Positions 23,913 through 34,640 of a DNA stretch of 64,000 nt are shown piece by piece. Both the position numbers and the translations under genes were made by a program. This stretch comes from Nocardia sp. XZ_19_385 (GTDB lineage Bacteria > Actinomycetota > Actinomycetes > Mycobacteriales > Mycobacteriaceae): assembly GCF_015355755.1 (NCBI RefSeq), contig NZ_JACVEE010000004.1:186001-250000 (forward strand), read 5' to 3'. Below the pieces are notes generated by a model. That model saw only the letters and a list, made by a program, of their open reading frames with translations, searched no databases and was not told where the DNA came from. Numbering within the stretch: the first letter of the stretch is position 1; every line of letters begins with the position of its first letter.

Positions 23913-26447
23913 TGGGTGGTGGGGTTGGTGGTGGCTGGGGGGCTGGTGGTGGTGGCTATCGGGTTGTGGGGGTTGTTGTTGTGGGCGGTGGCGCATCGTC
24001 GGGAGCGGTGGCGGGCGGTTGCGGTGGTGGCGTTGGCGGCGGTTTTGCTGGGGGCGGGGTTTGCGGTTGCGGGGGCGTGGCGGGAGGAGCGGGTGGCGGG
24101 GCATTCGTTGCGGGCTGCGATTGGGGCGTCGGTGTTGGTGGTTGTTACGCCGAGTGATGATCCGAAACCGTTGCGTGCGAGTGGGTTCGGTGGGGAGCGG
24201 CGGTGGCTGGTGCGGGCGCGGTTGGTGGAGTTTCAGCGGGCGGGGGTGACGGTGCGGGGCGGGGGATCTGTGGTGATTTTGGCGCCCGGGCACGAGTGGG
24301 GGCGGGTGCTACCCGGGCAGCCGGTGCAGGTGCGTGCGCGGGTGGAGTCGCCGCGACATCGGGATCTCACCGTGGTGTCGCTGCGGGCGCTGGGTCCACC
24401 GAAAACGGTTGGCCCGCTGCCGTGGTGGCAGCGGGCAGCCGCTTCGGTGCGGGGCGATTTCGCGGCTGCCGCGGGGGAGGCATTGCCGGTCGACGCGGCT
24501 GGGCTGGTGCCAGCGCTTGTGCTCGGAGACACCTCGCGATTGCCGGATCCGGTGCGGGAGGACTTCGAAATCGCGGGGCTGCAACACCTTTGCGTGGTCA
24601 GTGGTGCGAATTTTTCGATCCTGATGGCGGTTGTGCTGTTCCTGGTGCGGATGCTGACATTGGGGCCGCGGGTCGCGGCGACGGTCGCGGCGGGTGCGCT
24701 GGCCATGTTCGTCGTCGTTGCCCGGCCGGATCCGAGTGTGCTGCGGGCCGCGGCTATGGGGGCGGTCACGCTGTTGGCCTTGGTTACCGGTCGGCGAAAG
24801 CAAGCGCTGCCCGCGCTCTGTGCGGCTGTCATCGGGCTGCTGGCGCTGTGGCCCGAGTTGGCGGTGCGGGCCGGTTTCGCGTTGTCGGTGCTGGCCACCG
24901 CCGGTTTGATCTTGCTGGCGCCCAGCTGGGCCGATTGGTTGCAAGCGCGGGGGTGGTGGCGGCTCCCGGCCGAGGTTGTCGCGGTGTCAGCGGGTGCGTT
25001 CGTGGTCACCGTGCCGATCATGGTTGCGCTGACCGGGCGGGTCAGCGTGTTGGCGGTGCTCGCGAATGTGCTTGTCGCGCCGGTGATCGCGCCGATCACC
25101 GTGCTCGGGGCGGCGGCCGCGGTGCTGTCGTGTATCTGGGCGCCGCCCGCGGAACTGTTGTTGCGTTGTGCCGCGCCACCGGTGTGGTGGCTGCTTTCGG
25201 TGGCCGAACGGGCGGCGAGCCTTCCCGGGGCGACGGTCGCGGTACCGGGTGGAGTCGTCGGCGGTGTTGTCGCCGCGGTACTGGTCGCAATCGCGGTGTG
25301 GGCGTTGCGCTCTGCCATGCTGCGCCGGATCACGGTGGTGGTACTGATCGGAACGGCCACGGTCCTCATACCGGTCCGGATCTGGCACCCCGGCTGGCCG
25401 CCGGAAGACTGGGTGTTCGCTGCCTGCGACGTCGGCCAAGGAGACGGGCTGGCACTATCCCTCGGCAACCGCAGCGCGGTCGTCATCGATGCGGGCCCCG
25501 ACCCACGTCCGATCCGAGCGTGCCTGGATCGGCTGCGTATCAACAGAATTGAACTGCTGGTGCTGACGCATCCCCACGCCGACCACATCGGCGGACTGAC
25601 CGGCGCACTGCACGGACGCACGGTGGCCGCAATTGCCGTCGCCCCGCATGAGTTGTCCGATTCGCGTCGCCACTCAGCCGAATTCGACTGCGGTGGTGCA
25701 GAAGGAGGGCAGCGGGCAGGCGGCAGTGATCCAAGCCCGGATCGTGGGGTGGAACCGATGCGGCGTTGCAGCGCCGGAACGCCGGATAGTTGGGCCCACG
25801 GTGAGAAACCGTGGGCCCACGGTGAGAAACCGACCCAGGGAGCCGGAACCTCCGATCCGAGCCAGGATCGAACGAATCTGTCAGCGGGCGGGGTGAACTC
25901 ACATCAGCGCGGACCGGTCACCACCCCAGCGGCGGTAGCCGAGATATCCCGACGAGCAGGGATCCCGACGGTCGATCTCGTTGCCGGGCAGGTGATGCGC
26001 TTCGGCGCCATCGAATTGGAGGTTCTCGCCCCAGCCGCATCGACTCGCCCACCGGAACTCGACCAAGACGAGGCCAACGACCGCTCGGTGGTGCTCGCCG
26101 CGACCACTCCGGTCGGCCGCATCCTACTCACCGGCGATATCGAAGCGCCGGCCCAGCACCGCCTCGTCACCTCAGGTGCGTCTCTGCGCGCCGACATCCT
26201 CAAGGTCCCGCATCACGGATCCCGCACCACCACAATGGAATTCCTCACCGCTGTGCATCCCAGACTCGCCATCGTCAGCGCCGGTGCGCGCAACACCTTC
26301 GGCCACCCGCACCCAGCGATCCTGTCCGAGCTATCGGCATTGGGTACCACCATCGCCCGCACCGATCAGCACGGCGACATCGTCGTCGCGGGCGCGGGCA
26401 ACCAGCTCCGGATGATCACCACCCGTCGCTCGAAATCCAGCGGATAG
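23775..26447 (+). CDS. comEC: ComEC/Rec2-like DNA internalisation channel with metallo-beta-lactamase domain
   Basis: 890 residues from ATG 23775. A polytopic membrane region (competence domain, about residues 25-560, including LQHLCVVSGANFSILMAVVL) forms the channel for single-stranded DNA. It is followed by a metallo-beta-lactamase domain with LTHPHADHIGGL and VPHHGSRTT, probably the nuclease that degrades one strand. I placed the start at ATG 23775 because MTVRDGVAERELDG leads directly into the family opening VLDARLLPAALCCWGATIVA; an in-frame start at 23502 would read into degraded repeat copies. About 90 low-complexity residues (ELSDSRRHSAEF to SAGGVNSHQRG) interrupt the nuclease domain. 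It works with ComEA upstream. Confidence 0.88.
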   Translation: MTVRDGVAERELDGEAEGSAAAVLDARLLPAALCCWGATIVALTAGWVVGLVVAGGLVVVAIGLWGLLLWAVAHRRERWRAVAVVALAAVLLGAGFAVAGAWREERVAGHSLRAAIGASVLVVVTPSDDPKPLRASGFGGERRWLVRARLVEFQRAGVTVRGGGSVVILAPGHEWGRVLPGQPVQVRARVESPRHRDLTVVSLRALGPPKTVGPLPWWQRAAASVRGDFAAAAGEALPVDAAGLVPALVLGDTSRLPDPVREDFEIAGLQHLCVVSGANFSILMAVVLFLVRMLTLGPRVAATVAAGALAMFVVVARPDPSVLRAAAMGAVTLLALVTGRRKQALPALCAAVIGLLALWPELAVRAGFALSVLATAGLILLAPSWADWLQARGWWRLPAEVVAVSAGAFVVTVPIMVALTGRVSVLAVLANVLVAPVIAPITVLGAAAAVLSCIWAPPAELLLRCAAPPVWWLLSVAERAASLPGATVAVPGGVVGGVVAAVLVAIAVWALRSAMLRRITVVVLIGTATVLIPVRIWHPGWPPEDWVFAACDVGQGDGLALSLGNRSAVVIDAGPDPRPIRACLDRLRINRIELLVLTHPHADHIGGLTGALHGRTVAAIAVAPHELSDSRRHSAEFDCGGAEGGQRAGGSDPSPDRGVEPMRRCSAGTPDSWAHGEKPWAHGEKPTQGAGTSDPSQDRTNLSAGGVNSHQRGPVTTPAAVAEISRRAGIPTVDLVAGQVMRFGAIELEVLAPAASTRPPELDQDEANDRSVVLAATTPVGRILLTGDIEAPAQHRLVTSGASLRADILKVPHHGSRTTTMEFLTAVHPRLAIVSAGARNTFGHPHPAILSELSALGTTIARTDQHGDIVVAGAGNQLRMITTRRSKSSG
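25791..25832 (+). repeat. Perfect 21-bp direct repeat inside comEC
   Basis: Two exact, adjacent 21-bp units encode WAHGEKP twice, inside the low-complexity insertion in the metallo-beta-lactamase domain. Exact identity suggests recent slippage. Confidence 0.9.
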
Positions 26448-26491
26448 ACCCACCCGAATCGACCTATGATCGTGAGAGGAGTTCGCTATTA

Positions 26492-26941
26492 ATGAGGAGC
26501 GTGCCCATGGCGAGGATGCAGAGAACCAAATTTCATGCTCCCGTTGGATTCCTGAAGGAGGCCAAGCAGGAGCTGGGTTACGCCACCCAGCAAGAAATGC
26601 TGCTGGAACTGGTGCGGCAGGACTTGACGGACGTACGCCAGAACCCACAGGACCAGCCGGAGCCGGACTCGCGGCGCTGGGGCACTCCGCCCCCGATCCA
26701 ATATCCGGATTGGTACTACCTGCCCGGAGATTGGAAAGAGACCGCGGTGTCGGCTCCGGAGGGGTTTCTCGAGGAGGCCCGGCGCGAACTCGGCTATCCG
26801 GACGAGGAGCAGATGCTCCTGGATCTGACGAGGGACGCCCTGCTGCAGCACAGACAACGAGAATCCATGCTGCGGATCATGGAGAATCCCAATCTGAAGT
26901 TGTTGCTGGATCCAGACTTTCGCGCACGAGCGCGCGGCTGA
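26492..26941 (+). CDS. Putative antitoxin with internally duplicated domain
   Basis: 149 residues. The two halves repeat each other: FHAPVGFLKEAKQELGYATQ with QEMLLELVRQDL, and VSAPEGFLEEARRELGYPDE with EQMLLDLTRDAL. The halves are joined by a Pro-rich linker. Such short helical modules followed by a PIN gene are typical of the antitoxin of a type II toxin-antitoxin pair. ATG 26492 follows AGAGGAG; ATG 26507 also has a good Shine-Dalgarno sequence and may be the real start. The end overlaps the toxin frame by 4 nt. Confidence 0.65.
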   Translation: MRSVPMARMQRTKFHAPVGFLKEAKQELGYATQQEMLLELVRQDLTDVRQNPQDQPEPDSRRWGTPPPIQYPDWYYLPGDWKETAVSAPEGFLEEARRELGYPDEEQMLLDLTRDALLQHRQRESMLRIMENPNLKLLLDPDFRARARG

Positions 26942-27390
26942 CAGCGCCTGGTACACGCCAGGAGCGGCGGCGAAGGTTCCTGCTGGACTGCAGCGCCTGG
27001 TCGCGAATGAACACGGGGCAGCTGGACAAACGGGAAGTTCTCAGCCGGTACCTGAACTCGAAGTCGGCGGTCGTGTTCACCACCGTCCATCTGCTCGAGT
27101 TGTTGTTCACCGCACCTAGCCCGAGGCAGTGGGACCAGGACTACGCCGAGTTCGCGCGGCATCCAGTTCTGCATCACACCGGCCTGACCCATCTGTTCGC
27201 TATCGACATCCAGCATCGGCTCTGGCACAGCGGCAAGACCCGGGCAGCCGGATGCGTAGATGTGGTCATTGCCGCCATAGCGGTCCAGCACCACGTCACC
27301 GTCGTCCACTACGACACCGACTTCGAGCACATCAAGACGGTCGTCCCGGAATTCGACCACGAGTGGGTAGCTCCGAAGGGCACATTGTGA
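26938..27390 (+). CDS. PIN-domain ribonuclease toxin (start codon unclear)
   Basis: About 150 residues. It opens with RRRFLLDCSAWSRMN (first acidic residue of the PIN site) and continues to CVDVVIAAIAVQHHVTVVHY and DTDFEHIKTVVPEF, with the later acidic residues. PIN toxins cleave tRNA or mRNA. In this frame there is no ATG, GTG or TTG between the antitoxin stop and the catalytic Asp. The annotated start is CTG 26938, which overlaps the antitoxin TGA (CTGA); a second CTG lies near 26980 after GGAG. The first ATG (27007) would delete the catalytic Asp. Either a CTG start, re-initiation or a lost start is possible. Confidence 0.65.
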   Translation: MTAPGTRQERRRRFLLDCSAWSRMNTGQLDKREVLSRYLNSKSAVVFTTVHLLELLFTAPSPRQWDQDYAEFARHPVLHHTGLTHLFAIDIQHRLWHSGKTRAAGCVDVVIAAIAVQHHVTVVHYDTDFEHIKTVVPEFDHEWVAPKGTL

Positions 27391-27419
27391 GACGTGAACG
27401 GAGTGTCGGTGCGGGACCG

Positions 27420-27425
27420 TAGGAT
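27420..27425 (+). promoter_or_regulatory. -10 box (TAGGAT) upstream of holA
   Basis: TAGGAT lies 7 nt before a GTG at 27433 that opens a 21-codon frame overlapping the holA start. Confidence 0.35.
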
Positions 27426-27432
27426 CTCCGTC

Positions 27433-27498
27433 GTGAGCCAGCGCAGCGAGCGATCGAGCAAAACACTCCGGCCCGTCAGGCGGTCCGCCGGTGAGTGA
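27433..27498 (+). CDS. Possible 21-aa leaderless upstream ORF overlapping holA start
   Basis: GTG 27433 to TGA 27498 encodes [20 protein letters not shown] plus one residue. The stop lies inside the first codons of holA (GTG 27491), so translation could be coupled to or limit holA. The peptide is basic and of no known family. The SQRSER-type codons may be chance; the only support is the -10 spacing and the overlap. Confidence 0.3.
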   Translation: MSQRSERSSKTLRPVRRSAGE

Positions 27499-28462
27499 GC
27501 GCCCCGCGTCCCTCCAGTTGGTCCTCGGCGACGAGGAGTTGCTCATCGAGCGCGCCATCGCCGAGATCACCCGCCAAGTGCGCGCCGTCGCACCGGATCC
27601 CGATGCGATCCCGGTGGATCGGTTGCGCGCCGGCGATGCGAGCACCGCGGAACTGGCCGAACTGCTGAGTCCTTCGCTGTTCTCCGAGGATCGGATAATC
27701 GTCCTGGAGTCCGCCGCCGAGGCGGGCAAGGACGCGGTCGCGGTGATCACCGAGGCGGCCACCGACCCGCCGGAGGGTGTGGTCCTGGTGGTGCTGCACT
27801 CCGGCGGCGGCCGCGCCAAGGCCCTCGCGCCCGCGCTGCAGAAGGCGGGCGCCGTGGTGCATCACTGCGCCAAGTTGTCCAAGGGCGCCGAACGGGTCGA
27901 GTTCGTGCGCGCCGAGTTCCGTGCGGCCGGTGTCCGGGTGTCCGGCGAGGTCGTGCAGGTGATGATCGAGGCCGTCGGCTCGGAGCTGCGGGAATTGGCC
28001 GCCGCCTGTTCGCAGCTGGCCGCCGACACCGGCGGCAAGATCGATGTCGCCGCCGTGCGCCGCTACTACTCCGGCAAGGCCGAGATCTCCGGTTTCGACG
28101 TCGCCGAACTCGCGGTGGCAGGCGACCGCCCGGCCGCGATGGAAGCGCTGCGCTGGGCCAACGACCGCGGCGTCCCGCATGTCCTGCTGGCCGACGCGCT
28201 CGCCGACTCGGTGCACACCATCGCGCGGGTGGGTTCGGCGGGCCGCGGCGACCCGTTCAAGCTGGCGCAGTCGCTGGGTATGCCGCCGTGGAAGGTGAAG
28301 AAGGCTCAAGCACAGGCCCGCAATTGGACGCCCGCCACCATCGGTTCCGCCCTGCAGGTCGTCGCCACCCTCAACGCCGACGTCAAGGGCGGCGCCGCGG
28401 ATTCGAGCTACGCCTTGGAGCACGCGCTCACCCGCATCCTGGATCTGTACGCCGCAGGCTGA
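27491..28462 (+). CDS. holA: DNA polymerase III delta subunit
   Basis: 323-residue clamp-loader delta subunit, which opens the beta clamp during replication. It starts with [20 protein letters not shown] and ends with the helical collar part [20 protein letters not shown]. The length is standard. GTG 27491 is the start; no good Shine-Dalgarno sequence, but a small frame ends across it. The order comEA-comEC-holA-rpsT is conserved in actinobacteria. Confidence 0.95.
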   Translation: MSERPASLQLVLGDEELLIERAIAEITRQVRAVAPDPDAIPVDRLRAGDASTAELAELLSPSLFSEDRIIVLESAAEAGKDAVAVITEAATDPPEGVVLVVLHSGGGRAKALAPALQKAGAVVHHCAKLSKGAERVEFVRAEFRAAGVRVSGEVVQVMIEAVGSELRELAAACSQLAADTGGKIDVAAVRRYYSGKAEISGFDVAELAVAGDRPAAMEALRWANDRGVPHVLLADALADSVHTIARVGSAGRGDPFKLAQSLGMPPWKVKKAQAQARNWTPATIGSALQVVATLNADVKGGAADSSYALEHALTRILDLYAAG

Positions 28463-28536
28463 CCTGCGGAAACCTCCGCAGGAGACCACCATCACGTGGG
28501 CAACTGTCCAGCTATCGGGCAATGTGGATGGTGGCT

Positions 28537-30105
28537 ATGGACGAATACAGACCTGGATCCGAATTCGATTACTCCGAGCGTGCCGGCAAACGGCACGCTC
28601 GGCGCCGTTCTACCCGCGAAGCCCGCCGCCCGCACGGCGCGCACCGGAGCTCGCAGCCCCGCCGCCGCGGCCGCATCGCGATGAGAGCGCTGGCGGGCGT
28701 CCTGTCGGCGGTCGTGCTCGCGGGCACCGCCGTCGGCTGGGCCACCGAGAGCAGCTTCGACAACGGCTTCGGCCGCACCGACGCCATCGGCGACGGCCCC
28801 CGCTCCCTCGGCGGCGACCTGAACATCCTGCTGATCGGCTTGGACACCCGCAAGGATCTGGACGGCAACGACCTCCCGAAGCAGATACTGGACAAGCTGC
28901 ACGCCGGCGACGGTCAAGAGGGCGGCTACAACGCCAACACCCTGATCCTGGTGCACATCCCCGCCGACATGAAGAAGATCACCGCGGTGTCCATTCCCCG
29001 CGACGACTACGTCAAGGTGTCAGGCATCCCCGGCTACCCCATGGTCAAGATCAAGGAAGCCTACGGCCTGAAAAAGGCCGCGGTGCAGGATCAACTGGTG
29101 GCTCAGGGCATGACCGACCAGAAGGCCCTGGAGTTCGCGGGCCGCGAAGCGGGCCGAGCCTCCGTTGTCAGTGCCGTGCGCGACCTGACCGGCGTCCCGA
29201 TCGACCGGTTCGCCGAGGTGAGCCTGGCCGGTTTCTACGATCTGTCGCACGCGCTCGGCGGCGTCGAGGTCTGCTTGAAGAACCCGGTGCAGGATCTCGA
29301 ATTCTCCGGCGCCAACTTCCCGGCGGGCCGTCAGCGCCTGAATCCGGAGCAGTCGCTGGCCTTCGTCCGCCAGCGGCACGGCCTGGAGAACGGCGACCTC
29401 GACCGCACCCATCGTCAGCAGGCCTTCCTGACCTCGGTCGCCCTGGACCTGCGCAAGTCCGGCACCTTCACCGATGTCGGCAAGCTGTCGGCCCTGATGG
29501 ATGCCGCGCACCGCGACGTGGTGCTCTCCCAGGGCTGGAACGTCACCGACTTCCTGCGCACCCTCGGCACCGCCGGCAGCCCGGCCGTCGAATTCCGGAC
29601 CCTCCCGATCCTGCGCTACGACGAGGTGAACGGCCAGGAAGTGAACATCGTCGACCCGGCCGCGATCCGTCGCGAGGTCGCCGCCGCGTTCAGCAATACC
29701 GCCGCGGCCCCGCAGACCGCCCCGACCGGCACCGTCGACATCGCCAACTCGGGCGCTGCCGACGGCATGGCGGGAACCCTGGCCACGGCCTTGAGCGCCC
29801 ACGGCTACACGAAGGGGACTGTCGGCAACGGCACCACCCTGACCGCGACGTCCACCATCTATTACGCCCCGGGCGGCGAAGCCGACGCCCAGCGTCTGGC
29901 TGCGACCCTCGGCCTACCGATCGCGGAGTCCGCCTCGCTCGCAGACGGTCATCTGAAGGTGGTTCTGGGCAGCGATTTCACCCTGCCCGCCGACCTGACG
30001 TCCACCCCGGATACACCGGACCCGACCGCTGCGGCCGGAACTCCGGATGTCGGCAAACCGGTAGACACCACGATCGCCGGCGACTCCATCCCCTGCGTGA
30101 ACTAG
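28537..30105 (+). CDS. LytR-CpsA-Psr family glycopolymer transferase
   Basis: 522-residue cell-envelope enzyme that moves arabinogalactan or a related polymer from its lipid carrier to peptidoglycan. A basic cytoplasmic N-terminus (RHARRRSTREARRPHG) is followed by one membrane helix (ALAGVLSAVVLAGTAVGWA, about 50-68) and an LCP domain with LNILLIGLDTRKD, AVSIPRDDY and FVRQRHGLENGDLDRTHRQQ. A C-terminal LytR_C domain (GTVDIANSGAADGMAGTLAT) follows. ATG 28537 is used; ATG 28522 is in frame and possible. Followed by a strong hairpin. Confidence 0.9.
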   Translation: MDEYRPGSEFDYSERAGKRHARRRSTREARRPHGAHRSSQPRRRGRIAMRALAGVLSAVVLAGTAVGWATESSFDNGFGRTDAIGDGPRSLGGDLNILLIGLDTRKDLDGNDLPKQILDKLHAGDGQEGGYNANTLILVHIPADMKKITAVSIPRDDYVKVSGIPGYPMVKIKEAYGLKKAAVQDQLVAQGMTDQKALEFAGREAGRASVVSAVRDLTGVPIDRFAEVSLAGFYDLSHALGGVEVCLKNPVQDLEFSGANFPAGRQRLNPEQSLAFVRQRHGLENGDLDRTHRQQAFLTSVALDLRKSGTFTDVGKLSALMDAAHRDVVLSQGWNVTDFLRTLGTAGSPAVEFRTLPILRYDEVNGQEVNIVDPAAIRREVAAAFSNTAAAPQTAPTGTVDIANSGAADGMAGTLATALSAHGYTKGTVGNGTTLTATSTIYYAPGGEADAQRLAATLGLPIAESASLADGHLKVVLGSDFTLPADLTSTPDTPDPTAAAGTPDVGKPVDTTIAGDSIPCVN

Positions 30106-30144
30106 CTTCCCCCGTGGCCGCGCCGCTCCCCGGCGGCGGATTCG

Positions 30145-30170
30145 GCCGGGCGGGTTCAGGCCCGCCCGGC
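30145..30170. terminator. Bidirectional hairpin between LCP gene and convergent small gene
   Basis: Perfect 10-bp stem (GCCGGGCGGG and its complement) with a 6-nt loop, between two convergent genes, 40 nt after the LCP stop. Confidence 0.6.
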
Positions 30171-30187
30171 AAGTCCGACCAGGGGAG

Positions 30188-30442
30188 TTATTCGCCGGCG
30201 GCAGCTGCGAAGGCCGGCTCTTCCTCGTCCTCATCGGACTCCTCGTAGCGGCCGTCCCATTCCTCATAGGCCGGGACGTCCTCTTCTCTGGTGACGATCC
30301 ACTCCAGCGATTGGGCGCCGTCCTCGTCCGGAACCAGCACGTTCTCGATCTTGATCCCGATCCCTAGCACCTCGGCCGCCCGAATCACATCCGGCAGATC
30401 CTCGGCCCTGACCACAGTCTGATTCGCGTACACGGTAACCAT
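30188..30442 (-). CDS. Small acidic conserved-looking protein, unknown function
   Basis: 84 residues from ATG 30442 (MVTVYANQTVVRAEDLPDVI). A compact alpha/beta N-terminal part (RAAEVLGIGIKIENVLVPDE) is followed by WIVTREEDVPAYEEWDGRY and an acidic tail with seven Asp/Glu in a row. A GTG at 30472 would add 10 residues; there is no clear Shine-Dalgarno sequence for either. It sits between the LCP gene and rpsT and has no recognised family. Confidence 0.6.
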   Translation of the reverse strand: MVTVYANQTVVRAEDLPDVIRAAEVLGIGIKIENVLVPDEDGAQSLEWIVTREEDVPAYEEWDGRYEESDEDEEEPAFAAAAGE

Positions 30443-30522
30443 GCGCGGAATCGTAACCGCCCCCACCGACAACCTGGCAACTACCGGGTGAACTGAACCG
30501 ATCCAGGAGCGGGCACGACAAA

Positions 30523-30553
30523 AGCCGCCGTGGTCATCAAAGCCACGGCGGCT
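30523..30553 (-). terminator. Intrinsic terminator of rpsT
   Basis: 11-bp perfect stem (AGCCGCCGTGG and its complement) with a 9-nt loop, followed on the minus strand by TTTTGT. It lies 42 nt past the rpsT stop. Confidence 0.8.
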
Positions 30554-30594
30554 GCGTCAACTGCATGGGTGGTAGCGGAATCCGCTACCGGAAA

Positions 30595-30855
30595 TCAGAT
30601 CTTGTTCAGCGCCAGCGCGAGGGCAGACTTCTTGTTGGCAGCCTGGTTGGCGTGGATGACACCCTTCGAGGCGGCCTTGTCCAGCTTCTTGCTGGCAGCC
30701 TGCAGACGCACGGCGGCAGCGTCCTTGTCGCCGGAGGCGGCAGCCTCGCGGAAGCTGCGGATCGCGGTGCGCAGCGCGGACTTGACCGACTGGTTGCGCT
30801 TGCGAGCGGCTTCGTTGGTACGGATCCGCTTCATCTGGGACTTGATGTTGGCCAC
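30595..30855 (-). CDS. rpsT: 30S ribosomal protein S20
   Basis: 86-residue S20 that binds 16S rRNA. It starts at GTG 30855 ([20 protein letters not shown] follows) and shows the expected Lys/Arg/Ala helices to the end ([19 protein letters not shown]). A longer frame upstream reads non-family sequence. It is divergent from the aquaporin gene and ends at a strong terminator. Confidence 0.97.
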   Translation of the reverse strand: MANIKSQMKRIRTNEAARKRNQSVKSALRTAIRSFREAAASGDKDAAAVRLQAASKKLDKAASKGVIHANQAANKKSALALALNKI

Positions 30856-31129
30856 GCCTGTTTCCTCGTGTTCCTTCGCTGGGGGTCTGTACAGAGTCTT
30901 TAGAACAAGTCGTACGCGTGCGACACACCCGGAGTTTTCCGGTAACGCAACGCCGAAGATCAAGGGTACCAGCCACCCCGCAGGGCACGAAATCGGTGCT
31001 CGACCTCCCCGGAATTGTCCCTTATGAGCGGTATCTTCAGCGCAGACGTCCCGCGTCTCGGCGCGGCCGTAGGCGTGATTTTCCAGCGGTATCTCGTCCC
31101 CAGTGACTATGAACGGCGGAAGGTGGCAG

Positions 31130-31984
31130 ATGTCTGACGCGGAGCGGGAAGTTGTAGTCGAAGAGGTCGTCGAATCCAGAGCGGTACCAGCCGGGAATAT
31201 CCCCCCGGGCGCTTATCCCCAGGTCCCGGAGGGCCTCCCGGTGCCGGTGGGCAAGAAGTTCGCGGCCGAGGCGCTCGGGACGTTCATCCTGGTGATGGGC
31301 GGCGTCGGCACCGCGGTGCTGGCGGGGGAGCGGGTCGGCGCGCTGGGGGTGGCGCTCGCCTTCGGTCTCACGCTGATGTTCCTGGTCTACGCGATCGGTC
31401 CGATCTCGGGCTGCCACGTCAATCCGGCGGTGACGCTGGGGCAGCTGCTGATGGGCCGGATCTCCACCGGCAACGCGATCGGGTATTGGATCTCCCAGGT
31501 GATCGGCGGTCTGCTATCCGGTCTGGTGCTCTTCGCGCTCGCGAAGAACCTGCCCTCCTACGACCGCGCCGTGAACGGCCTCGGGGCCAACGGCTGGGGC
31601 GCGCACAGCCCGTCGGCCGAAACCGGCCCGCTCGGGCAGGTCGTCATCCAGAACGGCTACGGCATGGCGTCGATGATCATCATCGAGGTGATGCTGACCG
31701 CGCTGCTGGTCTTCGTGGTGCTGGCCTCCACCGACCAGATCTCCGACGCACCGCTGGCCGGCCTGTCCATCGGCGTCACCCTGGCCGTCATCCACCTGAT
31801 CTCGATCCCGGTGGACAACACCTCGGTCAACCCGGCCCGCAGCCTCGCGGTCGCTTGGTACCAAGACGGGGCCCCCGGTCAGGTCTGGGCGTTCATCATA
31901 TTTCCGCTGATCGGCGGCGTGCTCGGTGCGCTGGTGTACGCGATGATCTTCGGCCGCGGCACCCGCGAGACCCTGGCCGCCTGA
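31130..31984 (+). CDS. Aquaporin / MIP-family channel
   Basis: 284-residue channel with six membrane helices and both selectivity loops, [13 protein letters not shown] and [13 protein letters not shown] (NPA boxes). A 40-residue acidic cytoplasmic N-terminus precedes the first helix. The long loop [18 protein letters not shown] is typical of AqpZ-type bacterial water channels. ATG 31130 is chosen because GGAAGG precedes it; ATG 31109 is also possible. Followed by a very strong hairpin. Confidence 0.92.
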   Translation: MSDAEREVVVEEVVESRAVPAGNIPPGAYPQVPEGLPVPVGKKFAAEALGTFILVMGGVGTAVLAGERVGALGVALAFGLTLMFLVYAIGPISGCHVNPAVTLGQLLMGRISTGNAIGYWISQVIGGLLSGLVLFALAKNLPSYDRAVNGLGANGWGAHSPSAETGPLGQVVIQNGYGMASMIIIEVMLTALLVFVVLASTDQISDAPLAGLSIGVTLAVIHLISIPVDNTSVNPARSLAVAWYQDGAPGQVWAFIIFPLIGGVLGALVYAMIFGRGTRETLAA

Positions 31985-31995
31985 TACACGAAGCG

Positions 31996-32034
31996 ATCGA
32001 CCCCGGTCCGGTGCTGCACCGGACCGGGGTCGAT
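31996..32034. terminator. 18-bp perfect hairpin between aquaporin and PemK genes
   Basis: Perfect 18-bp stem with a 3-nt loop (CTG), between two convergent genes, 12 nt past the aquaporin stop and 6 nt from the toxin stop. It should act in both directions. Confidence 0.7.
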
Positions 32035-32039
32035 TCGTG

Positions 32040-32552
32040 TCAGCTCCAGTGATATTCGATGACGAGCCGGTGCGCGACCAGATCGAAACTCTTGCGCGGC
32101 ACGATCGCGCCTTCGCGGCGGATACCGGCCTCCGGCACATCCAGCACCCGGTCCAACCGGACCCAGCTGGGCCGACCCTCGTGATCCCAGCTGCCGCTGC
32201 CGATGCCGACCCAATTGTGGTCGTCGTCGCGTTCGGGATTCGACGACAGCATCAGTCCGAGCAGGGTCTCGCGATCCCGCCCGACGACGAGCACCGGCCG
32301 GTCCTTGCCGTTGTTCGGGTCCTCCTCGTAGGGGACCCAGGTCCACACGATCTCACCGGGATCGGCCCGGCCGTCCAGGTGCGGGCAGTAGACGACCTGC
32401 CGGGCGCGCTGCGCGGTCGGCACGGGCGGCGCCGCGGCCGGCCGGACCGTGACGGCGGGGGCGTTGCGCCCTCTCTTCTTGCCGATCTTCGGGCCCTGCG
32501 CTTTGGCGATGATGCCGAGCTGCTTGCCGATCGTGTTCCAAGTTCGGGCCAT
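32040..32552 (-). CDS. PemK/MazF-like toxin-family protein
   Basis: 170 residues with a PemK/MazF-type SH3-like barrel in the C-terminal half: GEIVWTWVPYEEDPNNGKDR, PVLVVGRD, LMLSSNPERDDDHNWVG and a closing IVPRKSFDLVAHRLVIEYHW. A basic N-terminal region of about 45 residues is added. No antitoxin gene is next to it, so it may act as a housekeeping relative; the gene upstream of lepA in mycobacteria is similar. A TACCAT box 6 nt before ATG 32552 suggests a leaderless message. Confidence 0.85.
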   Translation of the reverse strand: MARTWNTIGKQLGIIAKAQGPKIGKKRGRNAPAVTVRPAAAPPVPTAQRARQVVYCPHLDGRADPGEIVWTWVPYEEDPNNGKDRPVLVVGRDRETLLGLMLSSNPERDDDHNWVGIGSGSWDHEGRPSWVRLDRVLDVPEAGIRREGAIVPRKSFDLVAHRLVIEYHWS

Positions 32553-32558
32553 TCTTGG

Positions 32559-32564
32559 ATGGTA
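32559..32564 (-). promoter_or_regulatory. -10 box (TACCAT), leaderless PemK-like gene
   Basis: TACCAT on the minus strand ends 6 nt before ATG 32552. Confidence 0.4.
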
Positions 32565-32715
32565 ACGGCGGCCCGCGATCTTCTCATCCGCGCCGAATGC
32601 CTTGCGCGGGCGCGAGATTGCCGACCGTACTGACCAGCGGCGGCGTCCTACGGCGCACCAGTGGCATTCGGTGCCGCGTGCTCATGGGACGATAGGGGCT
32701 AGTTTGCCGATACCC

Positions 32716-34572
<1,857 letters not shown>

Positions 34573-34623
34573 CCCCCGGGGGATGGCAGGTTGGCGGAGC
34601 CGGCCGGGGTGGGTAGGTGCAGC

Positions 34624-34640
34624 GCCCCTGAACAAGGGGC
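34624..34640 (+). terminator. Weak hairpin after lepA
   Basis: 6-bp stem GCCCCT/AGGGGC with a 5-nt loop, 52 nt past the lepA stop, followed by a T-rich stretch (TTGTCGGTCGGTTTT). Confidence 0.4.

Noticed and set aside
32040..32552. Complete toxin-antitoxin pair at the PemK-like gene
   Set aside because: No small antitoxin frame lies next to it; neighbours are the aquaporin and lepA.
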